Source of the DNA: Planctomycetota bacterium
GTDB lineage: Bacteria; Planctomycetota; GCA-002687715; DRQF01
Length of the DNA: 64,000 nt
Direction: 5' to 3'
Assembly: GCA_020639295.1 (NCBI GenBank)
Contig: JACKGY010000004.1
Location: 186,001 to 250,000, forward strand
The position numbers were made by a program, and so were the translations under genes. The notes beneath the pieces were generated by a model that saw nothing but the letters and a program-made list of their open reading frames with translations, ran no database searches and was not told where the DNA came from. Positions 1-8,592 of this stretch are shown in pieces (within the stretch, counting starts at the first letter, position 1; each line of letters begins with the position of its first letter).

Positions 1-88
1 CCAGGGTCAGCATGGTCTCCACCAGGCTGGAGCCGCTTTCGGCCTGGACGGGGGGCGCTCCCGGAGCGTGGCTCGGGGTCTCGGTCAC
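1..88 (-). CDS. Prepilin-like protein, N-terminus only (runs off window)
   Basis: Only the first 29 codons are in the window. The minus strand opens with GTG at 88, preceded about 8 bases upstream by a GAGGA ribosome binding site. The peptide is a short polar leader followed by the motif GSSLVETMLTL. This matches the type IV prepilin/pseudopilin processing site: cleavage after Gly, Glu at mature position +5, then the start of a hydrophobic helix. The product would be a pilin or type II secretion pseudopilin-like membrane protein. Divergent from the cytochrome gene at 272. The rest of the gene is not visible, so family and length cannot be judged. Confidence 0.55.
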   Translation of the reverse strand, partial: MTETPSHAPGAPPVQAESGSSLVETMLTL

Positions 89-271
89 GACGTTGTCCTC
101 ATCCGGGGCGCGAGTTCGGCCGGTCGGCCGAAGGAACAGGTCCGGAGAAGAGTACCCCCGTCCCGGGCTCCGGGCCGAAAAAACGGTCGCAGTCGTCCGG
201 GACCCGAACCGGCTGCGGTTAGCATGATCGCCGTTCCGGACCGGAGCCCACTGCCAGGAGACCGCCCCGCC

Positions 272-3028
272 ATGCCCGATCGAGATCCAGTCGAGATGCG
301 TCGCCGTGACGGCCGCGTCTATCAGCGCGCCGTGACCCCCGGGCTGAGGAAGCTCCTCGTTTTCCTCGTCGTCCTGCTCGCCCCGCTGGGCGCCAACTCG
401 GTCTACCTGGCGGCGATCACCTTCCTCGGCTTCGTCCGCGGCGCGACCTACGAGAACCAGTTCTACAACTGGATGTTCCTCGTCCACCTGGTACTCGGCA
501 TCATCTTGATCCCGCCCTTCGTCTACTTCGCCTGGCGACACGTCCGCAACGTGGTCGGCCGGCGCAACCGCCGGGTGATGAACGCGGGCTGGCGGCTTCT
601 GGCCGCGGCCGGGGGCGTGATCCTCACCGGTATCCTGATGACGCTGCGTCTGTTCCCGAGCGAGAGCGTCTCCGGTCGGGTCAGCTACTGGCTGCACCTC
701 GCCCTGCCGGTGCTCTGCCTGTTCTTCTACGTCTCGCACCGGCTCTACGGTCCGGCGATCAAGTGGCGCTGGGGCATCGCCTACGCGGTCAGCGTGGCGG
801 TCTTCACCGGCATCATGACGGTCGCGCACGGCAGCGATCCGCGGGCCTGGAACATCCGCGGCGGCGGTGAGGCCTACTTCTTCCCCTCGGAGGCGCGGAC
901 CGCGAACCTGGGTTTCATCCCGGCGCGGGCGCTGCAGATGGACCAGTACTGCGTCCGCTGCCATCCCGACGCCGTGAAGCAGCACGCCGAGTCGGTCCAC
1001 AAACTCAGCTCGTTCAACAATCCGATCTACCTGATGAGCGTCCGCGAGACCCGCGAGCTGCTCCTCGCCCGGGACGGCAACGTCAAGGGCGCCCGCTTCT
1101 GCGCCGGTTGCCATGACCCGGTGCCCTTCTTCAGCGGCGCCTTCGACGATCCCGACTTCGACGACGTCCACCACCCGACCGTGAACGAGGGCGTCAACTG
1201 CACGGTCTGCCACGCGATCACCGACGTCTACGGCACCGTCGGCAACGCCAACTTCACCATCGAGGAGCCGCTGCACTACCCCTTCGCCTACAGCGACAAT
1301 CCCTTCCTGCTCTGGGTCAACGAGCAGCTGGTCAAGGCCAAGCCGGCCTTCCACAAGAAGACCTTCCTGAAGCCGATGCACAAGACCGCCGAGTTCTGCA
1401 CGGTCTGCCACAAGGTCAACATCCCGGGCACGCTGAACGGCTACAAGGAGTGGTTGCGTGGCCAGAACCACTACGACAACTTCCTGCTCTCCGGCGTCTC
1501 CGGCAACGGCGCCCGCAGCTTCTACTATCCGCCCAAGGCGGAGCCGAACTGCAACGAGTGCCACCTGCCGCCGATCGACTCGGACGACATCGCCGCCCGG
1601 GACGGCAAGGTCCATGATCACCGCTTCCCCGGCTCCAACACCGGCGTGCCGGCCCTGAAGGGCCTGCCCGCCCAGGCCGATTACCAGAAGGACTTCCTCG
1701 AAGACGGGCAGATGCTGATCGACATCTTCGCCCTGCGCGAGGAGGGCCGGATCGACGGCACCCTGATCGCGCCGCTCCGGCCGGAACTGCCGACGCTCCA
1801 GCCGGGACGGAGCTACCTGGTCGAGGTCGTGATCCGGACCCAGAAGCTCGGCCACGTCTTCACCCAGGGCACCTCCGACAGCAACGAGGTCTGGGTCGAA
1901 CTGCAGGCCCGGAGCGGCGACAAGCTGATCGGCAGCTCGGGCCTGATCGACGATCGTGGCGAGGTGGACCGCTGGGCCCACTTCCTCAACACCTACATGC
2001 TGGACAAGGACGGCAACCGGATCGCGCGCCGCAACGTCGCCGACATCTTCGTGCCGCTCTACTCCCACCAGATGCCGCCCGGCACCGGACAAGTGGTGCA
2101 CTACCGCCTCGACCTGCCCGCCGATCTCGCCGGGCCGGTGAGCCTGAGCGCGGAGCTGCGTTACCGCAAGTTCGACGACGAGCTGATGGAACACGCCTAC
2201 GATCACTTCCGTCAGCGCGGCGAGTGGCAGGGCGCGGCCCCGGAGATTCCGATCGCGATCATGGCGCGGGACGAGATCGTCCTGCCGGTCGGCGCCGGTC
2301 AGGAGGTGGCGACCGTCGCGGAGCCGAAGAAGCCGCTCTGGCAGCGCTGGCGCGACTACGGCATCGGCCTCCTGCTGAAGGGCAACTCTGGCTCCAACAA
2401 GGGGCAGCTCCGTCAGGCCGAGGAGGCCTTCCGCGTGGTCGCCGATCTCGGTCGGCCCGAGGGTTACATGGACCTCGCCCGGACCTGGGAGAAGGAGGGG
2501 CGGCTCGACGATGCCCGGGGGGCCCTGGCCAAGGCGGTCGAGACCGGCTACGGCGCGCCCTGGACGATCAACTGGCTCTCCGGCGTGATCGACATGCAGA
2601 ACGGCAACTACCCGGCCGCGATCGCCAACTTCGAGAACGTGCTGAGCACGCGCATCCCCGAGCGCGGTTTCGACTTCTCGCGCGACTACATGGTGCGGAG
2701 CGAACTCGGTCGCGCCTACCTGCTCGCGGCGCGGGCGGCGGAGGGTCCCGAGCGCGACGATCTCGCGCAGCGCGCCATCGCCGCCTTCAAGGGCGTGCTG
2801 GCCGAGGACGCCGAGAATCTCGGGGCGCACTACAACCTGATGCTCTGCTATCGCCTGGTGGGCGATCGTGAGCAGGCCGCCCGGCACGAGAAGCTGCACG
2901 CCAAGTACAAGCCGGACGAGAACGCCCGCGATCGCGCGGTGGCGCTGGCCCGGAAACGCGACCCGGCGGCGGATCACGCCGCCGAGAGCGTGGTGATCTA
3001 CGACCTCGGTCGGGGACGGAAGGACTGA
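272..3028 (+). CDS. Membrane-anchored pentaheme cytochrome c with C-terminal TPR repeats
   Basis: A 918-residue protein starting at ATG 272 behind CAGGAG. The N-terminus (about 26-180) has roughly five membrane helices with histidines in several of them, as in small cytochrome-b-like membrane domains. Five c-type haem motifs CxxCH follow at residues 227, 277, 310, 376 and 427 (CVRCH, CAGCH, CTVCH, CTVCH, CNECH). The middle (about 470-690) looks beta-rich. The C-terminus (about 700-918) has TPR-like helical pairs. An extracytoplasmic electron-transfer role is likely; donor and acceptor are unknown. It overlaps the next gene by one base (TGATG), so the two are probably translated together. Resemblance to cytochrome c554-type proteins is only general. 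Confidence 0.85.
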   Translation: MPDRDPVEMRRRDGRVYQRAVTPGLRKLLVFLVVLLAPLGANSVYLAAITFLGFVRGATYENQFYNWMFLVHLVLGIILIPPFVYFAWRHVRNVVGRRNRRVMNAGWRLLAAAGGVILTGILMTLRLFPSESVSGRVSYWLHLALPVLCLFFYVSHRLYGPAIKWRWGIAYAVSVAVFTGIMTVAHGSDPRAWNIRGGGEAYFFPSEARTANLGFIPARALQMDQYCVRCHPDAVKQHAESVHKLSSFNNPIYLMSVRETRELLLARDGNVKGARFCAGCHDPVPFFSGAFDDPDFDDVHHPTVNEGVNCTVCHAITDVYGTVGNANFTIEEPLHYPFAYSDNPFLLWVNEQLVKAKPAFHKKTFLKPMHKTAEFCTVCHKVNIPGTLNGYKEWLRGQNHYDNFLLSGVSGNGARSFYYPPKAEPNCNECHLPPIDSDDIAARDGKVHDHRFPGSNTGVPALKGLPAQADYQKDFLEDGQMLIDIFALREEGRIDGTLIAPLRPELPTLQPGRSYLVEVVIRTQKLGHVFTQGTSDSNEVWVELQARSGDKLIGSSGLIDDRGEVDRWAHFLNTYMLDKDGNRIARRNVADIFVPLYSHQMPPGTGQVVHYRLDLPADLAGPVSLSAELRYRKFDDELMEHAYDHFRQRGEWQGAAPEIPIAIMARDEIVLPVGAGQEVATVAEPKKPLWQRWRDYGIGLLLKGNSGSNKGQLRQAEEAFRVVADLGRPEGYMDLARTWEKEGRLDDARGALAKAVETGYGAPWTINWLSGVIDMQNGNYPAAIANFENVLSTRIPERGFDFSRDYMVRSELGRAYLLAARAAEGPERDDLAQRAIAAFKGVLAEDAENLGAHYNLMLCYRLVGDREQAARHEKLHAKYKPDENARDRAVALARKRDPAADHAAESVVIYDLGRGRKD

Positions 3029-4854
3029 TGAGCAAGCAGGACCACATCGAAGGGGTCGACGACCAGGACGTCCTCGATCCGGTCGCCGAGCGGCGGATCA
3101 AGCTGGTCACCATCGCGGCCTCGGTCTTCGTGGTGGCGCTGGCGATCGGCCTGGCCATCCACTACTGGCCCGAGGCGAAGGAGGAGAAGAAGGTCCTGCC
3201 CGAGGCCCAGGCCCCGGCACCGGTGGTCGAGGCCACGGCCGAGATCCCGCGGACGCGCTTCGTCGATCGCGGGCGCGAACTCGGACTCGACTTCGTCCAC
3301 GTCAGCGGCGCGACCGGTCGCAAGCTCCTGCCCGAGACCATGGGTTCGGGTGCCGCCTTCTTCGACATGGACGGCGACGGCGATCCCGACCTCTACCTCG
3401 CCAGCGGCTGTTCCTGGCCGGGCGACGAGCCGGTCCGGCCCGGAGGCGGCCGGCTCTACCGCAACGATGGCGGCCATTTCGTCGACGTCAGCGCCGACAG
3501 CGGCCTCGATACGCGTGGTTTCTACGGGATGGGCGTCGCGGTCGGCGACTACGACGGTGACGGTCGCGAGGATCTCTATCTGACCGCGGTCGGCCCCAAC
3601 CGCCTCTACCGCAATCTCGGTGCCGGCCGATTCGAGGACGTGACCACGGCCACCGGCGTCGCCGGGACCCGGGGCTGGTCGAGCGGCGCCGCCTTCCTCG
3701 ATCACGATCTCGATGGCGACCTCGACCTGGTCGTCCTCAACTACATCACCTGGTCGCCGGAGCTGGATCTCGTCCAGGGCTTCCAGCTCACCGGACTCGG
3801 CCGGGCCTACGGCCCGCCCACCGGCTTCCAGGGCAGCCAGATCGAGCTGTTCCGCAACGACGGCGGCCGCTTCGTCGAGACCGCGGCGAGCGCCGGTCTC
3901 CGGGTGCTCGATCCCTACACCGGCGTCGACGTCGCCAAGTCGCTGGCCATCGAGGTCTGCGATCTCGACGACGACGGTCGCCCCGATCTCCTGGTCGCCA
4001 ACGACACGGTGCGGAACTTCGCCTTCGTCAATCGTGGCGAGGGTCGCTTCGAGGAGGTGGGCTGCGGCATCGGCATCGCCTACGACGAGACCGGCAACGC
4101 GCGCGGCGCGATGGGACTCCAGGCCGCCGACGTGCGCAACGACGGTTCGCTGGCCGTGGCGGTCGGCAACTTCGCCAACGAGATGACCGCGTTCTACGTC
4201 AACGAGGACCGCAAGGACCCCTTCTTCATCGACGAGGCCACCAGCGCCGGTCTGGGCGCCGCGACCCGCGACAGCCTCACCTTCGGTCTGGCGATGTTCG
4301 ACTTCGACCTCGACGGCTACCTCGATCTCGCCTGCGCGAACGGTCACGTGGAGCCGGAGATCGAGAAGGTCCAGGCCAGCCAGCGTCATGCCCAGCGGCC
4401 GGAGCTGTTCTGGAACGGTCACCACCGCCGCTTCCTCCAGGTCGGCGCCGACGAGGCCGGTCCCGATCTCTTCCAGCCCATGGTCGGCCGTGGACTGGCC
4501 ACCGCGGACGTCGATGGCGACGGCGATCTCGACCTGCTGATCACCGCCAACGGCGGCAGCCCGCGGCTCCTGATCAACGAGGGGCCGACCGGCCACTCCC
4601 TCCGTCTCGATCTCCGGCTCGGCGCGAACGGGGCCCCGGCGCTCGGGGCCCGGGTCCGGTTGCGCGGCGACTTCGGCGTCCAGGAGCGCTACCTCTCCGG
4701 TGGCGGCGGCTACCTGTCGCAGAGCGAGCATCTGCTCACCTTCGGCCTCGGCGCCGCGACCGAGGCCCGCAACGTCGAGATCCGCTGGCCCGACGGCCGG
4801 GTGCAGTGGTTGGAGCATCTGGCCGCGGGTCGCCACCGCATCGTGGCTCCCTGA
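3028..4854 (+). CDS. CRTAC1-family FG-GAP/VCBS repeat protein with ASPIC/UnbV C-terminus
   Basis: A 608-residue protein with one N-terminal membrane helix (about 23-47) and then a beta-propeller of FG-GAP/VCBS repeats. The repeats carry calcium-loop motifs such as DMDGDGDPD, DYDGDGRED, DHDLDGDLD and DVDGDGDLD. The last 90 residues (GARVRLRGDFG, GGGYLSQSEHLLTFGLG, VEIRWPDGR) match the ASPIC/UnbV domain. Probably a membrane-tethered periplasmic or surface calcium-binding propeller. It shares its start with the stop codon of the cytochrome gene, which argues that it partners that cytochrome. The biochemical role of CRTAC1-type proteins in bacteria is largely unknown. Confidence 0.88.
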   Translation: MSKQDHIEGVDDQDVLDPVAERRIKLVTIAASVFVVALAIGLAIHYWPEAKEEKKVLPEAQAPAPVVEATAEIPRTRFVDRGRELGLDFVHVSGATGRKLLPETMGSGAAFFDMDGDGDPDLYLASGCSWPGDEPVRPGGGRLYRNDGGHFVDVSADSGLDTRGFYGMGVAVGDYDGDGREDLYLTAVGPNRLYRNLGAGRFEDVTTATGVAGTRGWSSGAAFLDHDLDGDLDLVVLNYITWSPELDLVQGFQLTGLGRAYGPPTGFQGSQIELFRNDGGRFVETAASAGLRVLDPYTGVDVAKSLAIEVCDLDDDGRPDLLVANDTVRNFAFVNRGEGRFEEVGCGIGIAYDETGNARGAMGLQAADVRNDGSLAVAVGNFANEMTAFYVNEDRKDPFFIDEATSAGLGAATRDSLTFGLAMFDFDLDGYLDLACANGHVEPEIEKVQASQRHAQRPELFWNGHHRRFLQVGADEAGPDLFQPMVGRGLATADVDGDGDLDLLITANGGSPRLLINEGPTGHSLRLDLRLGANGAPALGARVRLRGDFGVQERYLSGGGGYLSQSEHLLTFGLGAATEARNVEIRWPDGRVQWLEHLAAGRHRIVAP

Positions 4855-4860
4855 CGACGA

Positions 4861-4892
4861 GGCCGCGCCCGTCGCCGGTCGCGGCCCCTTTC
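4861..4892 (+). terminator. Possible terminator after the cytochrome/CRTAC1 pair
   Basis: GGCCGCG at 4861-4867 pairs with CGCGGCC at 4880-4886 across a 12-base loop, followed by CCTTTCG. The T tract is short, so this is a weak call. Confidence 0.4.
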
Positions 4893-4923
4893 GTCGCCGG
4901 GGGGAACCGGTCATCCTGGGGCC

Positions 4924-5925
4924 ATGAACGGACGCCTCTCCAGGACGCGCCTCGCCGCCATCCAGAAGGATCTCTGGCTGGCCGAGATCGCGCGTGAGAC
5001 CACGGATTCCCTCCTCGTCACCCTGGCCGGCGACGGGCGGGTGCTGGCCTTCGACTTCCAGGACCTGCTCGGCCTCGCCCTGGCGCAGGAGAGCCTCGAC
5101 CCCTGGGTCCTGCCCGAGGAGCTCGAGATCCTCAGGCCGCTGGAGATCGGCGACGGTGTCGAATTCGAGCCGGAGGAGGAGATCGCCGCCCGGCTCCACG
5201 AGCTGAGCGAGGAACAGCTCGCCGACCTGCTCGCGGCCGCGCGCATCGACTGGTCGGTCGGCTCGGCCGAAGCCCTCCGCGCGGCGCCCTGGCTCTTCGA
5301 CCTCCGGGTCGAGAACTGGGGGCCCGACGAGGCTCGTTGCGATCTGCATCTTCTGATCGCGGCCCGCGGCTTCCTCGCCGTCGACGACGACGAGATCGAT
5401 CTCAGCCCGCGCGGCGACGAGCGGCTGCGCGCCGACGCCGGCGAGGCCCGACCGCATCAGGCGCCGGCGGAACCGGCCTGGGCGGTCCTGCCACACGACC
5501 TGCCGGCCGAGTTGGAGGCCCCGCTGGAGCGTTTCTTCCGGGCCCAGCAGGCGGACGACTGGGTCGCCCTGGCCGAGGTCTGGCCGGCGCTCGATCTCGA
5601 TCGCGACCAGCAGCTGGTCCACCTCGAACGCCACTTCCACGCCCTCGAGGACTGGGGTCACGCCCGCCTCGTGGAGGACTGGAAGACCGCGGGCGAGCTC
5701 GCGGCCGTGCGCATCCGTGGCATCTCGCATTCCGCGCCCGAGATCGGCCTCGAGGCGCTGAACGAGGAGTGCGTCTGGACCTTCTCCCTGCGCCGTCGCG
5801 CCGGCGGCTACGTGATCCGTGGCTGGTCGCGGGGCTGGCCCTCGGTGGGCGGCGCCGCGAGCCTGACGACGGCCGAACGCCCCTGGCTCGAGGACTGGCG
5901 CAGCGGGCCGATCCTCGACGACTGA
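4924..5925 (+). CDS. Uncharacterised protein, possible C-terminal NTF2-like domain
   Basis: A 333-residue soluble protein with no signal peptide or membrane helix; family not recognised. The first 170 residues are acidic and Leu/Glu-rich. After a Pro/Ala linker (about 175-195), the last 130 residues begin with an 'LERFFRAQQADDWVALAEVWPALD' type pattern (residues about 198-221) and end in beta-strands rich in Arg and Trp. That order resembles SnoaL/NTF2-like folds, but this is only a pattern impression. It lies 69 bp after the CRTAC1 gene on the same strand, and a possible terminator hairpin sits between them. The facing MFS gene converges on it. Confidence 0.6.
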   Translation: MNGRLSRTRLAAIQKDLWLAEIARETTDSLLVTLAGDGRVLAFDFQDLLGLALAQESLDPWVLPEELEILRPLEIGDGVEFEPEEEIAARLHELSEEQLADLLAAARIDWSVGSAEALRAAPWLFDLRVENWGPDEARCDLHLLIAARGFLAVDDDEIDLSPRGDERLRADAGEARPHQAPAEPAWAVLPHDLPAELEAPLERFFRAQQADDWVALAEVWPALDLDRDQQLVHLERHFHALEDWGHARLVEDWKTAGELAAVRIRGISHSAPEIGLEALNEECVWTFSLRRRAGGYVIRGWSRGWPSVGGAASLTTAERPWLEDWRSGPILDD

Positions 5926-5929
5926 GCTC

Positions 5930-5957
5930 GTCGCCGACTCGCGCCCGGCTCGGCGAC
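5930..5957. terminator. Possible bidirectional terminator between convergent genes
   Basis: GTCGCCGA (5930-5937) pairs with TCGGCGAC (5950-5957) around a 12-base loop. It lies exactly between the convergent stops at 5925 and 5958. No T tract on either strand. Confidence 0.35.
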
Positions 5958-7160
5958 TCAGGCGGCCCCGGAGGGCGAGCTGGGCCGAAGCAGGCCCCGC
6001 CGTCGCAGCCCGAGCAGGGCGAGGCCCGCCAGCAGCGTGAAGATCGCGCCCAGGACGAGCATCACCTCGTGCTGCCCGCGCCGGTCGATGGCGCCGCCGA
6101 CGACCGGGCCGATGACCAGGAAGGCCGAGCGGAAGAGCAGGCTGCGCAGGCTGAGGAAGCCGGCGCGATCCCGCGACGGGATCAGGCGCTGCTCGACGTG
6201 CTGGAGCATCGGCATGTAGAGCCCGCACATGAGGGTGAGCAGGAAGTAGAAGGCGAAGCCGAACAGGGCATGGCTGAAGCCGAGACCCGCGTAACCGGCG
6301 GCGACGAGGGCGACGCAGACGACGAGGAGCCGGCCGAGCCCGAGCCAACGGCCGAGCGGTCGCGACAGCAGGGCGCCGATGGCGACGCTGTAGTTCGCGG
6401 CGGCCCAGACCGGCCCGAGCCAGGCCTCGCGGAGGCCGGCGTCGAGAGCGTAGAGCTGGATGGTCCAGACCGGCACGAAGGAGGACATGCCGAAGACGAT
6501 CATCGCCAGGGCGGTGCTGCGAAGACGCGGATTGCCATGGAAGAGCTCGGCGGTGAGCCGCTTCACCTGGTTCCAGTCGTCGCCGAGGGGCGGTCGTTCC
6601 CGGCTCGGTTCCACGAGCCGGAGGGCGACCAGGACCGCGATCAACCAGATCCCCACCTCGATCACGAAGGGGAGGCGGCCGTGGACGGCGTAGAGCAGAC
6701 CGGCGGCGATCGCGGCCGTGCCCTCGCCGAACTGGCCCCAGAACTTCATCCGCCCGGACCAGAGGGCGTAATCCTCCTCCTGCCCCAGGTCCACCAGCGA
6801 CTCGTAGAGCAGGGCCGCGTCCGAGCCGGAGACGAGGGACATGCCGACGCCGAGAACGAGTTCGGCGGCGACCACCGCCAGCCAGTTCTCGGCCAGGACA
6901 TAGAGGCTCCAACCCGCCACCTGCATGATCGCCGCCAGGACGAGCGAGCGGCGGTAGCCGATGCGATCGGCCAGGTAGCCGGAGGGGAATTCGAAGGCCG
7001 CCATGGCCAGCCCGAAGCAGCCCTGGAGGAGCATGATCTCCCCCATGTCGAGCCCGATCTCCTCCTTGAAGAAGATCGTGATGATCGCCATCGGGAACAG
7101 GCTCATCTGCAGGGCGTGGAAGCCGCAGAGGAGGCGGGGATTGGACCGGAGGCTGGCCAT
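5958..7160 (-). CDS. MFS transporter
   Basis: About 400 residues with around 12 hydrophobic segments and the cytoplasmic loop signature GYLADRIGYRRS after helix 2, typical of the major facilitator superfamily. The substrate cannot be told; the pattern is that of drug/metabolite efflux permeases. I chose ATG 7160, which begins MASLRSNPRLL. A TTG at 7193 overlaps the stop codon of the upstream dus gene (TTGA) and would add 11 residues, so translational coupling to dus is also possible. It forms a two-gene minus-strand unit with the DusC-like gene. Confidence 0.82.
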   Translation of the reverse strand: MASLRSNPRLLCGFHALQMSLFPMAIITIFFKEEIGLDMGEIMLLQGCFGLAMAAFEFPSGYLADRIGYRRSLVLAAIMQVAGWSLYVLAENWLAVVAAELVLGVGMSLVSGSDAALLYESLVDLGQEEDYALWSGRMKFWGQFGEGTAAIAAGLLYAVHGRLPFVIEVGIWLIAVLVALRLVEPSRERPPLGDDWNQVKRLTAELFHGNPRLRSTALAMIVFGMSSFVPVWTIQLYALDAGLREAWLGPVWAAANYSVAIGALLSRPLGRWLGLGRLLVVCVALVAAGYAGLGFSHALFGFAFYFLLTLMCGLYMPMLQHVEQRLIPSRDRAGFLSLRSLLFRSAFLVIGPVVGGAIDRRGQHEVMLVLGAIFTLLAGLALLGLRRRGLLRPSSPSGAA

Positions 7161-7189
7161 CTCCCATGTTGTCCCCGCTTCGCCCCGCT

Positions 7190-8185
7190 TCAAGCCCCGG
7201 CCGGCCCAGGCCGCGCCCCGGTCGGGATCCCGCTCCGGTGGTGGATGAAGGCGAGCACGGTCTCCAGGTCGCTCTCGTGCAGGAGCCGCCGGCGCTCGTC
7301 TTCGTCGCGGACGAGACCACCGGCGCGCCAGTGGCGGAGGAGCTGCTTCAGGCGCGCCAGCGCCTGGCGTGGCCGGCGCACGAGGGGAGTCATCGCGGCG
7401 GCGTAGTCGAGCAGGAACTGGCCGGCTTCGGCCGCGTCGGCCGGTCGCCTACGGAAGCAGAAGGGGTCGCCGAGCGCGGCCCGACCGATCATGACCAGGG
7501 CGCAGCCGGTCGCGGCCATCATCCGCTCGCCCGCGACCCGGTCGCCGACGCCGCCGTTGCCGCAGACCGGCAGCCTGGTCGCCGCCACCGCGCGGGTCAC
7601 GCGTCGCCAGTCGATCGCCCGGTCGTCGTAGCCCTCGCTCCGGGTCCGGCAGTGGATGGTGATCAGGGCCGCGCCGCCCGCCTCCGCCGCGGCGACCACG
7701 TCCTCGAGCCCGCGGTCGTCGCGCACTCCGGCGCGGATCTTGGCGCTGACCGGGACCCGACCCGCGACCGCCGTGACGCAGGCCGCGACCAGCTCCTCGA
7801 TCCGGCGGGGATGATCGAGCAGGGCCGAGCCGGCGCAGGTCTTCCAGGCGCCGCGCGCCGGACAGCCGAAGTTCAGGTCGATCAGCGGCGCGCCGAGAGC
7901 GGCCGCCCGCTCCGCCGTCCGGGCCAGCGCCAGGGGCTCCTGGCCCATGAGCTGGAGTCCCACCGGGATGCCGTTCACCGCCGCCCCGAGGTGGCGACGC
8001 AGGACCGCGGCGCCGAGCGCGTCCGCATTCACCCGCGCGAACTCGGTGAAGGCGCCGCCGAGCTCGTCGGGCCGGTGTCGACTCAGCACGAGCCCGCGAA
8101 AGGCCGGATCGGTCACCCCCTCCATCGGGGCGAGCAGGAGACGGCTGGTGAAGGGCAGGCCGGCGGGCGGCGGCGCATCGAGCAT
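7190..8185 (-). CDS. dusC: tRNA-dihydrouridine synthase, DusC-like
   Basis: A 331-residue FMN-dependent TIM-barrel enzyme that reduces specific uridines of tRNA. It begins LLLAPMEGVTDPAFR after a short leader, has FTEFARVN near the N-terminus, and carries the catalytic Cys in NFGCPARG. TEF(V/A)RV rather than SEM is what I remember of DusC relatives (U16-specific), so I favour DusC over DusA or DusB. The chosen start is ATG 8185; a longer frame exists upstream but lacks family similarity. A promoter lies immediately upstream and predicts a leaderless mRNA. A second dus gene is present at 61293. Confidence 0.85.
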   Translation of the reverse strand: MLDAPPPAGLPFTSRLLLAPMEGVTDPAFRGLVLSRHRPDELGGAFTEFARVNADALGAAVLRRHLGAAVNGIPVGLQLMGQEPLALARTAERAAALGAPLIDLNFGCPARGAWKTCAGSALLDHPRRIEELVAACVTAVAGRVPVSAKIRAGVRDDRGLEDVVAAAEAGGAALITIHCRTRSEGYDDRAIDWRRVTRAVAATRLPVCGNGGVGDRVAGERMMAATGCALVMIGRAALGDPFCFRRRPADAAEAGQFLLDYAAAMTPLVRRPRQALARLKQLLRHWRAGGLVRDEDERRRLLHESDLETVLAFIHHRSGIPTGARPGPAGA

Positions 8186-8190
8186 GGGCC

Positions 8191-8219
8191 CTGATAGGTG
8201 GCGCGGGGCGACGAGGCAA
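8191..8219 (-). promoter_or_regulatory. Predicted promoter of the DusC-like gene (leaderless)
   Basis: On the minus strand TTGCCT (8219-8214), a 17-base spacer and TATCAG (8196-8191). The -10 box ends five bases before the ATG at 8185, so transcription would begin at or next to the start codon. Confidence 0.4.
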
Positions 8220-8525
8220 GCACCGGTGGTGGCTTCGCCCGAGCTTCTCGACCTGGACTTACGGGCCGCGGAAATACGCTCCATCCACTCGGGGACGATT
8301 CGGCCCGATCTCCGGAAAAGCCGTCAAGCACCGGCTTTAGGACGTCGATAGCGGAGCGGGAGACGGTCGCGCAGCACATGCCGGCCGCTCCCCCCGATCG
8401 CATCGTCAAGGAATGGGGCCGAAGGCGCGTTCGACCCCGGGTTCGCCCCCGTCTCCCAGCGGAGCCGGGGGCGTTCCCGTTTCCGGGCTGCTTCGGCGGC
8501 CTCGCCGAGGAGCGCGACCGCTCGA
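8220..8525. other. Intergenic region between divergent dus and sensor genes
   Basis: About 300 bases with no convincing gene on either strand. One small hairpin is visible: AAAGCCG (8317-8323) pairs with CGGCTTT (8332-8338) around an 8-base loop. No tRNA fold was found. The flanks hold the two divergent promoters. Confidence 0.5.
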
Positions 8526-8555
8526 TGGACACTGCCGGGGCCGGCCGCCTATCAT
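8526..8555 (+). promoter_or_regulatory. Predicted sigma-70-type promoter of the hybrid sensor gene
   Basis: TGGACA (8526-8531), an 18-base spacer and TATCAT (8550-8555). It lies about 38 bases before the TTG start at 8593. It overlaps the alternative ATG at 8554, which argues against that ATG being the true start. Confidence 0.5.
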
Positions 8556-8592
8556 GCGCCCACGCGCCAGTTTCGACTCGGGAGACCAGCTC

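Noticed and set aside
2998..7320. A 1440-codon open frame on the minus strand
   Set aside because: It is antisense to the CRTAC1 gene and others, is rich in Arg/Gly/Ala/Asp and shows no family pattern. Long antisense frames are expected at this G+C content.
8400..8480. Possible tRNA T-arm (GCGTTCGACCCCGGG)
   Set aside because: No matching acceptor stem, anticodon arm or D-arm could be folded around it.
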